Positions 10,581 to 20,538 of a stretch of DNA of 59,778 bases are shown piece after piece (within the stretch, counting starts at the first letter, position 1; every line of letters begins with the position of its first letter). Location of the stretch: NCBI RefSeq assembly GCF_008831285.2, contig NW_022204982.1, forward strand, positions 1 to 59,778. Reading direction: 5' to 3'. The DNA is from Nymphaea colorata (Eukaryota > Streptophyta > Magnoliopsida > Nymphaeales > Nymphaeaceae). The notes beneath the pieces were generated by a model. The model had not been told where the DNA came from and did not search any database. It was given only the letters and a program-made list of their open reading frames with translations. Position numbers and translations under genes: made by a program.

Positions 10581-11134
10581 CTACTTGTTAATGGCTTCAT
10601 TTAACTCTTTTCTTGATATTGCTTTGGTTAATCCATCTGCAAGTTGTTTTGAACTTGATGTGAAGGGAGTACTGATTTCGCTGTTCTGAACATTTTCTTG
10701 TATGAAGTAACAGTCAATTTCTATATGTTTTGTCTTTTCATGGAACACGGCATTTGCTGCAATATGAATAGCAGCTTGATTGTCACAATGCATTGGTGTT
10801 GGAGAACTGAATTCTATCCCATTTCAGATAAAAGAGTATGAATCCAAGTAACTTCACTAGTTGTAGTGGCAATCTCCCTGTATTCCGCTTCTTCACTGGA
10901 CCTAGAAGTGGCTCGTTGTTTCTTACTTTGCCAAGATACTAGGTTATCGCCTACACAAATACAATAACTAGTAGTGTATTTTTGATTCCTGCTTCCTCCC
11001 CAATCTGCATCAGAATATGCTCTAATGTTGACATGGCCATTTCGTTTATATAATAATCCTTGGTCGGGAGACTTCTTCAAATATTTGAGAATCCGTTCAA
11101 CCATGTCCCAATGTTCCTGAGTCGGATCATGCAT
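10581..11134 (-). pseudogene. Copia RNase H domain (unit 1)
   Basis: 11134-10814 encodes YLKKSPDQGLLYK, YSDADWGGS (first catalytic Asp), VSWQSKKQ and SRSSEEAEYR. 10793-10581 continues in another frame with [22 protein letters not shown] and KQLADGLTK. These are the usual landmarks of copia RNase H. A stop after LLSEMG with a 1-bp shift separates the two halves. Confidence 0.85.
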
Positions 11135-11372
11135 ATGTTGGCTAACAAGATTTACTGTGTAGGTGATGTCGGTATCGTGACTGTGAGATATATAAGCTAT
11201 CCTACTAGTCGTTGATATCTTGAAATTTCTGGAGTTTCCTGTTTCTCAGTAATGGCTTCTTTGTTGTTGTTGACCACTGGTGTATCTACACAGGACGACG
11301 TTCAAGCTTTCCAGTTTCTTTGAGTAGATCAGTAACATATTTTCTTTGCAACATAGATAGTCCTTTCTTTGA

Positions 11373-12145
11373 CTATGCAATTTCTATTCCCAAAAAATAT
11401 TTTAACTTTCCCAAATCCTTTATATCGAAGGTCTTTTGAAGTAGTGCTTTTGCATCCATGATCTTGAAAGTGTTGCCACTTGTGATGATTATGTCGTCTA
11501 CATAGATACGTATCAAAGTAATATCATTGTCTTTCTTACTAATAAATAACGAGTTGTCAGCCTTACTCCTATAGAATCCATACTGTTCAAGTGCTTTGCT
11601 CAATTTCAAGTGTTGTGCTCGAGGAGATTGTTTAAGTCCGTATATCGTTTTCGCAGCTTGCAGACTGATGTAGACTTTTCTTGAGTCCATCCAATATGTA
11701 GTTTCATATATACTTCTTCTTCTAAGTCTCCCTGAAGAAAGACATTTTTTACATCTAATTGAAATAGTGACCAATCATAATTGCAAGCAATCGAGAGAAA
11801 TATTCGAACTGTATTCATCTTGGGTACCGGGCCAAATGTTTCCTCATAATCCATTCTTTGTGTTTGAGTATACCCTTTTACGACCAGCCTGGCCTTGTAT
11901 CTTTCCACTGTTCTATCACTGTTGTATTTGATTTTAAAAACCCATCTGCAAAGAACTGCATGTTTTCCTTCAGGCAATTGAGTAATCTCCCATGTTTGAT
12001 TTTTGTTTAAGGCATCAAGCTCTTCATGCATAGTTTTGATCCAAAGAGGATTATCTTTGGCCTCCTCATAAGATCTTGGTTCTAATTCTCTTTTTATGAT
12101 AGCCAAAAAGGCGTAGTGTTTTTCTGAAAAAAATTTAAACATCAC
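11373..12145 (-). pseudogene. Copia reverse transcriptase (unit 1)
   Basis: 12145-11606 starts at the pol linker (EPRSYEEAKDNPLW, MHEELDALNKNQTWE) and continues with RWVFKIKYN, ERYKARLVVKGYTQ and FQLDVKNVFLQGDLEEEVYM. A frameshift near 11690 moves the rest to another frame: YGLKQSPRA, then RIYVDDIIITSGN (the catalytic YVDD box) and LGKLKYFLGIEIA, ending in a stop. Palm and fingers are both recognisable, but the enzyme is split. Confidence 0.88.
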
Positions 12146-12394
12146 ATTGATTTTTCGATAGAATGCATAATTGCCTTATATGTCACATATCTTTCAAGTG
12201 CCTAGGAGGTTGAATGGTTCTTTGTGATCTTCTAGGCTCAGTGACTTCAGTTGTGCCCCTTCCAACTTCATGAGCTCCCAAGTTTTAAAATCAAGGTCTG
12301 CACTTGAGCTTCTTCTATGCATTATGATTACCTTGGTTGGTAGAAATGGCAACTAAATGATCATAAATGGTAATGTTTGGCAGAATAGTCTCCC

Positions 12395-13570
12395 CTATCG
12401 TCTTTCTTGATGATGGTGATTTTTGAAATATAGCAGTGACTCATCAAATTTGACATTTCTAAAAATATACATGCGCTGGTCACAAGGATTGTAACATCTA
12501 TACTCTTTTTTGTTGACTGAATATCTCATAAATTCACATTTGCGAGCTTTAGGGCTTTGTTTGTCTCGTTCAGTTTTGTCGACCATAACATATACAATGC
12601 TTCCGAACAATTTCAAGTGATCGATACTAATCTTGTGTCCTGTAAGGATGTGAAGAGGTGATTTTCCTCTTAACATGCAGCTAGGAGTTCAGTTAATTTG
12701 GTATCAAGCAGTCATAATCGTCTCTCTCCCAAACTATTTAGGCATACAAGACTAAAAAAGTAAGGAACCTGTAATTCTGTAATTTCAAGAATATGACAAT
12801 TTTTCCTCTCGTCTACTCCGTTTTGTTGCGGAGTTTTTACACATGAATATTGATGCATCATGTCACTCAAATTCTCAAAATTTTCAAAAAAAACTGCTTT
12901 TAAACTCAATCCCATTGTCGGTTCTTAGGGTCTTAATACCAACATTGTATTGACTTCGCACCATATTGTAGTCAATCACAATTTTTTCAATAACTTGATC
13001 CTTGGAATTGAGAAGATATAACCAGGTTACCTTAGAGAAATCATCAATAAATGATAATTAATATTTAAAACTATTATATGATGTTACTGGGGTAGGACGC
13101 CAAACATCAGCATGCACCAATTCAAATAGTTCACTAGCAACAATTTTGGACAAAACAAAAGGAGGACAAGTCATTTTAGCATATTGACAAATTTCACACA
13201 CACGTAAATCAAAAGTTTCTTGAGGAAAAATTAACGACGAAATTCTACTGGACGGGTGGCCAAGTCTGCAATGCCATAAGTGAGAATCAAATCCCGAGCT
13301 AGCAGTCATAGCAACATTATTATTTTGATCAATCACATACACTCCATTCTCTTCTTTTCCTTCACCAATAGTCATATTCATCAACCTATCCTGAAACATC
13401 ACATTGGTATGAGAAAAGATAACATTGCAATTTAGATTAAGTGTAATCTTAGAAACAGAGAGTAGATCAGATGCCAGATTAGGCATATAAAGAGTCTTTA
13501 ATTCTTTTTCAAAAAAACATGTTTTCCCAACTCCAACAACTTTAATGGAGGTGCCATCAGCTATAGTCAC
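12395..13570 (-). pseudogene. Copia integrase (unit 1)
   Basis: 13570-13058 carries the GAG-pre-integrase and zinc-binding region (HLWHCRLGHPSS with CEICQYAK, an HHCC finger) and the start of the core (HADVWRPTPVTSYNS, first catalytic Asp). 12915-12712 carries TPQQNGVDERKN (catalytic Glu region). 12676-12395 carries the C-terminal part (SPLHILTG, KLFGSIVYV). The domain is spread over three frames with stops between them. Confidence 0.85.
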
Positions 13571-13776
13571 GTTCTATTTTCACTTTTATTTTTTATATCT
13601 TTCAAGTTATTGTGAAAACATGACATATGTTCAGATGCACCTGAATCCATGATCCAGGAGTAATTTCTAGTAAGAGAGGGATCTGAGTTCATACTTGGTT
13701 GATTTTTAGGTGAAGTGAACGCTGATGCAGCAGTTGCTGTGTTGGTGTCTTTTTGGCCATTCAAATTTTTAATCAT
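13567..13776 (-). pseudogene. Copia aspartic protease (unit 1)
   Basis: SWIMDSGASEHMSC is the copia protease active site (D-S-G-A). It overlaps the integrase frame start by a few bases. Confidence 0.8.
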
Positions 13777-13815
13777 CTTTGCAATAGTAGCAAGAGTAAC
13801 ATCACCTTCGTCGGA

Positions 13816-14643
13816 TTAAACCAATCGTTTGCCTCTATTTCTGAGCGACGGCCGAACCTCCATTTTTTCTTCATGTTTTTTGCTGACCGAGGCATTGAAT
13901 GCAACTTTTTCAATGTTATCACTACTAGTTTTAGTATTAATAGTGTCACTAGTGTTCATAATCTTCCTTCTTTTTGCTTCTCGTAAGAGGGTGTTACACA
14001 CCATATCCCAAGACGATAGATTATATGTCATTAATATTTGTCTTCTTGCTTGATCTTAATCTTCACCTAAACCAGCCAATAGTTTGAAGGTTCTTTCCTG
14101 ATCTCACTGCCTCTTATTGCGAGCAAGGTCAGTTGAAAGCGGGCAATGAGTGTCCATCTCATTCCACTTCCCTTTAAACGTAGCAATATGGTCGCTCAAG
14201 GTCATATGACCTTTCTTCAACTCATAAATCTCATGGGAGAGTTGATACATGTGCACCGTACTATATTTTTCACTATATAACTCTTTGGCACCATTCCATA
14301 TTGGTTCGGCAGTTTTGAAATAATAAAAACTCTCAGCAATTTTAGCATCCATAGAATTCAATAACCAAGACATGTCCATATGATTACCGAACTCCCACTC
14401 ATCATAGTTAGGGTCGCCAATGGTAGGTTTAGATTTTGTTCCATTAACAAACCCAAGTTTACATTTCCCACTTAAGAACAAAGTAGTAGCTTTGGACCAT
14501 GACATATAATTTAAGCCATTCAATGAAACATTTGTAATTTTGAGAATGGTGGTACCTGTCTCCACGACAATATGTTGTTGTGTTGAAGATCCACAAGTAG
14601 AGTTCAGTCTTTGAGAATCACTGGTTCCTTCGTTGGCGTCCAT
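13816..14643 (-). pseudogene. Copia gag remnant (unit 1)
   Basis: The frame from ATG at 14643 (MDANEGTSDSQR) runs to 14104 through LNGLNYMSWSKATTLFLSGK and HMYQLSHEIYELKKG, the usual copia nucleocapsid layout. It is broken by a stop after LARNKRQ. 14031-13816 continues the later gag (MTYNLSSWDMVCNTLLREAKRRK). I do not see the CCHC zinc knuckle, which may be lost or scrambled. Confidence 0.8.
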
Positions 14644-14931
14644 TGAACTTCAGAAACTTGCGGCACTTGTAAATCTTGTATCTCTTCATAGGATTGTCCA
14701 AAAAATATAAAAATTGATTTAAAAATACTAGACACATTTCTGAATCCAACGCCACCTTGCTCGATCTCTAAATCGCCTCCAGTAAAAAACGTGACCCAGA
14801 GAAAGTCACGCCTAGAATTCCTTGTCTGGCGAGCCTTGCGCAGGGTTATCTCCGAGGACAGCAACTGCGGTACATGTAAAATGTCGGCTCCTCCCTCGGC
14901 ACCTTATCACACGGGGTCTCCCGAGATCATT

Positions 14932-14943
14932 GCTCTGATACCA
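14932..14943 (-). other. Primer binding site for initiator-Met tRNA (unit 1)
   Basis: The minus strand reads TGGTATCAGAGC immediately after the 5' LTR, the canonical initiator-Met tRNA complement in plant copia elements. Confidence 0.9.
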
Positions 14944-15253
14944 TGATAACTTTTGAGAGATTAGAAAAAAGACAATGAACACAGATTTACGTGGTTTAGA
15001 TTTGTCAATCCTACATCAACGATAAGAGCATCACGCAACCTTGCTCTATTTTCTCATCATCTTTCTTTACAGATTACATTGAGTATATATAGCGCTGGAG
15101 AAAGACCAAGAAGGAAGGTGTTTCCCCTCAACGGCTATAAGACAAAAATATAGCAACAAAAGCAAATACTAACATGGTAAGAAATTATTGACAAATTTGT
15201 TTCCGTGATGCTGAAACGTGGATTCGTGTTGTTGAAACGTGGACTTCTCATCA
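14944..15253 (-). repeat. 5' LTR (unit 1 copia)
   Basis: 310 bp, tgataactttt to cttctcatca, followed by gctct at 15254-15258. Has a duplicated gaaacgtgga block near its right end that is absent from the other LTR. Confidence 0.9.
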
Positions 15254-15351
15254 GCTCTATCTCTCTCGTTCTCTTCGTTTTTTGAATTGGCATGAATGAT
15301 TTCTCCAATAGTAGTGCTAAAGGTGATATATGTTTGGGAATGGAATGGAAG

Positions 15352-15671
15352 GGGTGAAGAAGGACAGAAAGATTGAGGTAGAGGAGGGAAGGGTACTGAG
15401 GATCAGCAGGGAGAGGAAAGGGGAGGAGGAGAAGGAGGCAGAAGGCATTTGAGTGGCACTGGGGGGAGAGGCCCATCTGCGAGTTCTGGCGGCAGTTCGG
15501 GCTACCCTACAATAAGAACATGGATGCCGTCAAGGTGCACCTGGATAATGGTGTTTGAAGGTAACCATCCCCAAGCTGGCGGAAGGGAACGGTAGACAGC
15601 CTAAGGTCATCGACATAGTGGAAAATCGGTCTGCCGGCAACATCAGCACCTCCAAGAATGAGCTGAAATGA
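15352..15671 (+). pseudogene. ER-type sHSP exon 2, broken (unit 1)
   Basis: Follows a possible acceptor (ggaatggaag|gg) that joins in phase with exon 1 to read LG-VKKDRKIEVEEGRVLRIS. One residue is missing from VKKEDIK. After KEAEG the codons ATT TGA (stop 15450-15452) replace GAC AAG TGG. Further on, GGTGTTTGAAGG has lost the C that gives GGT GTT CTG AAG in copy 0, a second stop that is shared by units 1-3 (unit 4 has the same loss). The sequence stays recognisable to the ancestral stop at 15669-15671. Not functional. Confidence 0.85.
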
Positions 15672-16794
15672 AACCGTTAGCAGAAGTTGCTCTGCTGCAG
15701 CCTCCTAAGAGTCCCATCTACCGTTCTGTTCGTCCTTAGTTCGGTCGTAGTGTATATGATGCAGAATGTTTCGTGTAATGGAACTACTTTGGTGCATAAG
15801 AGTAAATAAAATGCTCAGCTAATAATGACAGCGTCATTTACTAATTTGCTCGAATCAATCTCTTATTTTGTTTGTATGGGAAATGGGGAAAAAAAGAAAC
15901 GAAATGATGAATATAAAGGCAAGCTAATAAAGTAAAGGAACGAACTGCTGCCAGAAGGTATTTGCCGAGGTAGAGTCGGGCCTTCTCCCAGCAAGACTAT
16001 ATTCAATAGGCATCAGTTTTTTTTCTGCCGTCCAACCATGCTTGCATGCTTCTTATTCTGTTTCATTTTTTTAAACTGTTGCAGGAATCAGCAGCTGAGC
16101 CGATGAATCTTCTGACGTGAGTCTCTTATTTTGAAAGTGCTTTCGGTAATGTGTTTTGCGTGTTAAAGTTTATGATCTCACATTCTTGTTGTGACAGGAC
16201 GAGAAAGAAGAGGAGGATGAGCCTGATGAAGCTGACATTGAGGAGCCAGAGGATGACAAACATGTAAAATATTTTGCCCTAATTTCTTCTTAGATTCTTA
16301 GTTCCTCTACAATTTTGGATGGTGTGATTATGCCTTACCATCATTTGCCAAATGGGATTTGGCCAAGTCTACCTTGAGTTGGCTCTCATAACCATTTGGG
16401 ACGTGGTATGGTGTGATCTTCCATTACCACAATGGATGTGTAGATCTCTACATCTTGTTGATCTGCTTACCAGCATTTTTTCTTTTCTTTTTTTTCCTGG
16501 CATGTTTTATTTAAAACCGTAATGGAACTGATTGTCTAAAAAATGCTCAGCTAATAATGACAGCGTCATTTACTAATTTGCTCGAATCAATCTCTTATTT
16601 TGTTTGTATGGGAAATGGGGAAAAAAAGAAACGAAATGATGAATATAAAGGCAAGCTAATAAAGTAAAGGAACGAACTGCTGCCAGAAGGTATTTGCCGA
16701 GGTAGAGTCGGGCCTCAGTGCTTATACAGCATCAACACGCCCACAGAGCAATAATATAGATTTTGGAGAGAATGTATGGTATTGATTGCAGGGT
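15672..16794 (+). other. 3' flank with captured acidic exons between direct repeats (unit 1)
   Basis: After the sHSP 3' UTR come two 175-bp direct repeats (15809-15983 and 16541-16715; no difference seen by eye) around about 557 bp. That insert holds two short exon-like pieces with proper borders: one after gttgcag at about 16085 (reads as ESAAEPDESSD in unit 2) ending at GTGAGT, and one after tgtgacag at about 16199 (DEKEEDEPDEADIEEPEDDKH) ending at GTAAAA. Acidic tails of this kind occur in several chaperone families, but I cannot identify the source gene. Units 3 and 4 have a single copy of the 175-bp sequence and no exons. Confidence 0.7.
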
Positions 16795-17237
16795 TAGGAT
16801 GGCAATGAATTGGATTCAGATTGGATATTCCTTTTTATCATATTGAATTGATGTAATTGGATATTCAAATATTTGGGTTCGAATCTAGATTCGAATGGCA
16901 GATAAAAAAAGTTTGTCATATATATCTGAATCCAACTTTCAAATTCATAACTGAAATCTACATTCAACTTTTAAATTCACAACTGAATTTGAATGGTATA
17001 ATAATATGTTTTGAACAGACTTTAAAAATGCAAAGGTATCTGATATAAGAAAATTTAATTGGTTGACTTCATGTCTATTATTCGATCAGATATTTATTTA
17101 TAATTATTGAATCTGAATCCAATCAAATGTCTTTTTTTAATAGGTCCATTGGATATTAATATTTTTCCCACATCTCACTTTCTTGAAGCAGTGTAATCAA
17201 ATGTCGGATTCAAATCCAGTCCATTCACATCCTTATT
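16795..17237. mobile_element. hAT-like MITE (unit 1)
   Basis: 443 bp flanked by the 8-bp duplication tgcagggt (16787-16794 and 17238-17245). The ends are imperfect inverted repeats (taggatggcaatgaattgg against the reverse complement of the right end, taaggatgtgaatggactgg), the style of hAT termini. The interior is AT-rich with degenerate ggattc/gaatcc repeats. The 63-codon frame at 16857-17048 is low-complexity and not convincing as a gene. Confidence 0.75.
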
Positions 17238-17280
17238 TGCAGGGTCTTATATTGACAAACCAATTTTGGACCTAGCTGGG

Positions 17281-18840
17281 CAATCCAATGAATATGCCTC
17301 CACCCGCTGATTTAGCTTGGCTTTTTCCTTCTCCATTAGCTACAATTGGCCAAATCAAACTTTGTTTTCCACCAGCATCCTCATCACCGTCATTTTTGTT
17401 TGGTCTACTATTTTTTTGGAAACAATGTCAAATATCGGTTAATCAAAAGCAGTAATTTGACAATGTGAACTCAGGTAGTGCCAAATTCAAAAAGTAAGAC
17501 GAGAAGAATTCCGTCTTTCTTGAATATCAAAACATGAAATATGAAACTTCTACTAATAAATGAGCAGGTTATGACCAACATATAACTAATGATTTAGTGG
17601 GCCTCTTTTTTTTTCTTTAATCTCTGCGCTTGCACACATAAGCATAATTAGGTTCTCTCAAAACTTGGCGCATTTGCACTACCAATTGCACATTCACTTC
17701 ATTGAGGTCAAATTTTGGTGCATATTCACTTTGAAGACACTGAATCTGCTCCTTTCCAAATTGGGAACGTCTTAACCCAAACCTAATGCAGTTGGCACCA
17801 CTACAAAAATCCCGAATCATGTAGGACCATCTTATTGCTGTAATTTAAATTTGGTTGTAACTTTCCGAATCATAATTGTAAGAAAAAATTGCATATTAGT
17901 GAATATATTAGATAAAACAAGGAATTATCCAACAAATTTTGGGGCTTTTAAGTTTATGTGGAAAAACAACCTCAATCATAGTAAGAATGTAAAAGAAATA
18001 TTCGGAATTTATCTCAATGAAACAAGGCAAAACCATCATCATCTCCACCCAAACAAAATGTAAAGACTAAATTCCAAATGGTAAAAAGAAGATACACTAA
18101 ACATGAACTCGATGCTGAGGAGAACCTAGAAATTCCAAACGAAAAGAAAATCTATCAAAGGTACCATCCGCTAGCCCTTAAGAGTGGGAAAAGCATTCAA
18201 AAGGGTTCCCTGTTAGCAGTGTGGAGGAAAAAATAACAAAGTAAGAGAAGAAAGAGACTGATCTGACGCAGCTACTGTACATAAAAAATATCAGTCGACA
18301 ATGGCCAAGAGAGAGAGAGAGAGAGACTCATGTAGGGCCACCGACGTCTAGTGAGTGTCCCTACTGGGATTTAGATGCTGTCTCAGGAAAGTTATCTTGG
18401 GTAAAAATCGACTTCTTAAAAAAAATGCACAAAAATCAGAAGCTATTTCACAACATAAAAATTATGGAAAATTTAAATATGCAAGAAACTAATAATCCCA
18501 ACATCAAAAAACTAAACGATTAAGCAACAAATAAAAAAAAAAATTGGAAACAAGCAATTCGTCATTAAAGTAGATGAAAAACCACTTAAAACACTTCTTT
18601 TTATTTTGGCTTTTTTCCAAAAAAGGTGGGGTTTTAAAGTTTAAAATGACAGACTTGTTTTTGTGTTTTTTGCATATTTAAAATTATCACACACACACGC
18701 ACACTCAATTTTTATGACTATGGTCTAAGCACATCCATATTTGTTATTTTCATCTAAATCTAACGTGCAAATTGGCAAGCAAATGATAAAAACGTCAATG
18801 GCATCTCCACTTATTAATTTACTCATAATGGCTTAAGACT
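17281..18840. other. Unit spacer, left part (R2)
   Basis: No recognised gene. A 67-codon minus-strand frame at 17617-17820 (MIRDFCSGANCIRFGLRRS onward) recurs at 30538-30741 and 45196-45399 but is broken in R1. It resembles nothing I know. Small GA and CA microsatellites lie near 18308-18326 and 18690-18700. Confidence 0.45.
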
Positions 18841-18841
18841 A

Positions 18842-19297
18842 TAAATACCGGGGCTGGGGAGTCCAATGTCCTCACCCTAATAGAAGAGGAAAAAAAAAAA
18901 CCTTAGACTTTTCTAGCAACCATTTCTTTCTTTCGAAGAGAGAGATGGAGATTGACATCAAAGAGAGGGGCTCTATTGCAAAAATGAAACCCCCCAAGCT
19001 ATTCACCCCGCACAGAGTAAGTTCCTAGTAAATATAGGGTTCCTCCTTCTTAAGCGTATGCAACTTTCATGTACTTCCTTCTTCGTGTATGGGCAGGACA
19101 GCATTGTGGCTTGTCATCACAACTTTGGCAAAAGCAGATGCAAAGCCTGAAACATGATAGAGTGGTAAACTGAACATAACGACTGCACTCATATAACTTA
19201 ACCAAGCTTATTTAATTGCCAAATTTAACTTTTTTTCCCGGACTTCTGTCTCTGTACATTGCAGGATGCTTCGGTTTCTCTGGAGCTTGTTGTGTAG
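18842..19297 (+). other. TATA box plus two-exon mini reading frame (R2)
   Basis: A tataaatacc TATA box near 18840 precedes ATG at 18945. Exon 1 (18945-19016, 24 codons: MEIDIKERGSIAKMKPPKLF then TPHR) ends at the consensus donor caga|gtaagt. An acceptor acattgcag at 19256-19264 opens exon 2 (DASVSLELVV, stop at 19295-19297). This gives 34 residues with clean splice signals. Family unknown. It may be the 5' end of a lost gene whose promoter now faces the foldback. Confidence 0.35.
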
Positions 19298-19603
19298 CAC
19301 CTGGCGGCTGGTTTCTCCCCAGTTCAATGTGGACTTGTTTTTTTTTTTTCTTCTTTTGGCTGTTCAACGTGTTCATCCGGGCAAAGAACCGGCTGTAGCA
19401 GAAGTTCTTCGGAAATCTTCCTAAGGCCCTGTCCTTGCTATGAAAAGCACTCGTAGAAGTACCCAAAAAATCGGGACGACTTCTCTGGCTTCATCACAGT
19501 AATGTCATTCTCTTGTAATTTATCCATCAAGTGGCGTGTACCGAGGGAATCAGTTGCCACATAACTGCTCCCTCCAAGTACAATGGTGGGTGGCGGCTGG
19601 TCT

Positions 19604-19826
19604 CCAAAACTATAGCAAAACCATATACATCAACCTTGTTATTATAGTGCTTCTTATCCCCTCGACGAAGTGTGACCGTGCTATAAAGCTGCGAAGGGGA
19701 AGCCAGAGAAACTAAGCGAACCCATGGTGCACAACGAAAGAGACTAAAAAAGCTTAACAAGACCAATGGTACCTCGGGAGCCATCCATCGATATGTGCCA
19801 GTTTCTGCAGTCATCATTTCGGTCAG
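19604..19826 (-). pseudogene. Raf-like kinase fragment, left arm (R2)
   Basis: Minus strand: TEMMTAETGTYRWMAPE, a short intron starting gtaccattgg, then LYSTVTLRRG, KKHYNNKVDVYGF and AIVLE. Only the activation segment to helix F of a plant Raf-like MAPKKK is present. No catalytic loop or N-lobe. Confidence 0.82.
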
Positions 19827-19940
19827 GTGCTACTGGGTGTCCTTACTCCTTTGGAGACCAGGTGATACCCAATAGCACCTGACCGAAATGATGACTGCAG
19901 AAACTTACTCCTTTGGAGAGCAGGTGATACCCAATAGCAC

Positions 19941-20162
19941 CTGACCGAAATGACGACTGCAGAAACTGGCACATATCGATGGATGGCTCCGGAAGTACCA
20001 ATGGTCTTGTTAAGGTTTTTTAATCTCTTTCATTGTGCACCATGGGTTCGGTTATTTTCTCTGGCTTCCCCTTCGCAGCTTTATAGCGCTGTCACACTTC
20101 GTCTTGGGGATAAGAAGCACTATAATAACGAGGTTGACGTATATAGTTTTGCTATAGTTTTG
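19941..20162 (+). pseudogene. Raf-like kinase fragment, right arm (R2)
   Basis: TEMTTAETGTYRWMAPE; intron 19995-20078 (84 nt, gtacca to cttcgcag); then LYSAVTLRLG, KKHYNNEVDVYSF and AIVLE. It leads into an open stretch of unknown origin on another frame (PPTIVLGGSSYVATDS, HLMDKLQENDIIVMKPEKS). Confidence 0.82.
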
Positions 20163-20538
20163 GAGACCAGCGGCCACCCACCATTGTACTTGGAGGGAGC
20201 AGTTATGTGGCAACTGATTCCGCCCGTACACGCCACTTGATGGATAAATTACAAGAGAATGACATTATTGTGATGAAGCCAGAGAAGTCCTCCCAATTTT
20301 TTGGGTACTTCTACGAGTGCTTTTCATAGCAAGCACAGGGCCATAGGAAGATTTCCGAAGAACTTCTGCTACAGCCTGTTCTTTACCACTCTATCATGTT
20401 TCAGGCTTTGCATCCGCTTTTGCCGAAGTTGGTATGACAAGTCACAATGCTGTCCCGCCCACGAAGAAGGAAATACTTGAATGTTGCATTCGCTTAAGAA
20501 GGAGAGGAAGTTATTTTGTCACATATCTCCCAAGCTAA

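Larger units (their letters stand above)
10232..15253 (-). mobile_element. Ty1/copia LTR retrotransposon, degenerate (unit 1)
   Basis: 5022 bp, antisense to the sHSP, inside its intron. Both LTRs run TG...CA, with a 5-bp gctct duplication. Reading leftwards: 5' LTR 14944-15253, PBS, gag, protease, integrase, RT, RNase H, polypurine tract, 3' LTR 10232-10546. Integrase before RT is diagnostic of copia. All reading frames are interrupted, so it is not autonomous. It is the most complete of the four copies and the only one that still has the RT YVDD box. Confidence 0.92.
1762..17280 (+). repeat. Tandem unit R1 (about 15.5 kb)
   Basis: Starts at the landmark caatccaatgaatatgcc and runs to the next copy of it at 17281. 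Contains, in order: spacer, mini two-exon frame, Raf foldback, 31-bp hairpin, spacer, sHSP promoter and exon 1, the longest copia element of the window, sHSP exon 2, 175-bp direct repeats with acidic exon fragments, and the hAT-like MITE. Its spacer is the most diverged of the four, with many substitutions and small indels, so R1 looks older or outside recent homogenisation. Confidence 0.85.
19042..20507. repeat. Long foldback with two inverted Raf-like kinase fragments (R2)
   Basis: Same structure as the R1 foldback: inverted arms of about 0.6-0.8 kb around a duplicated 61-bp centre. The arms differ at scattered sites (for example RRGDKKHYNNKVDVYGF on the left against RLGDKKHYNNEVDVYSF on the right), and these arm-specific differences repeat in R3 and R4. 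Confidence 0.88.

Noticed and set aside
13753-14053. Plus-strand hydrophobic frames across copia gag
   Set aside because: Antisense of the gag segment. The hydrophobicity arises from the complement of Lys/Glu-rich codons.
9824-15671. Functional spliced sHSP gene with a retrotransposon-bearing intron
   Set aside because: Splicing out the element would still give a stop at 15450 and a frameshift further on.
16857-17048. 63-codon frame repeated in each unit (MDIQIFGFESRFEWQ onward)
   Set aside because: Falls entirely inside the MITE and reflects its degenerate gaatcc/ggattc repeats, not a protein family.
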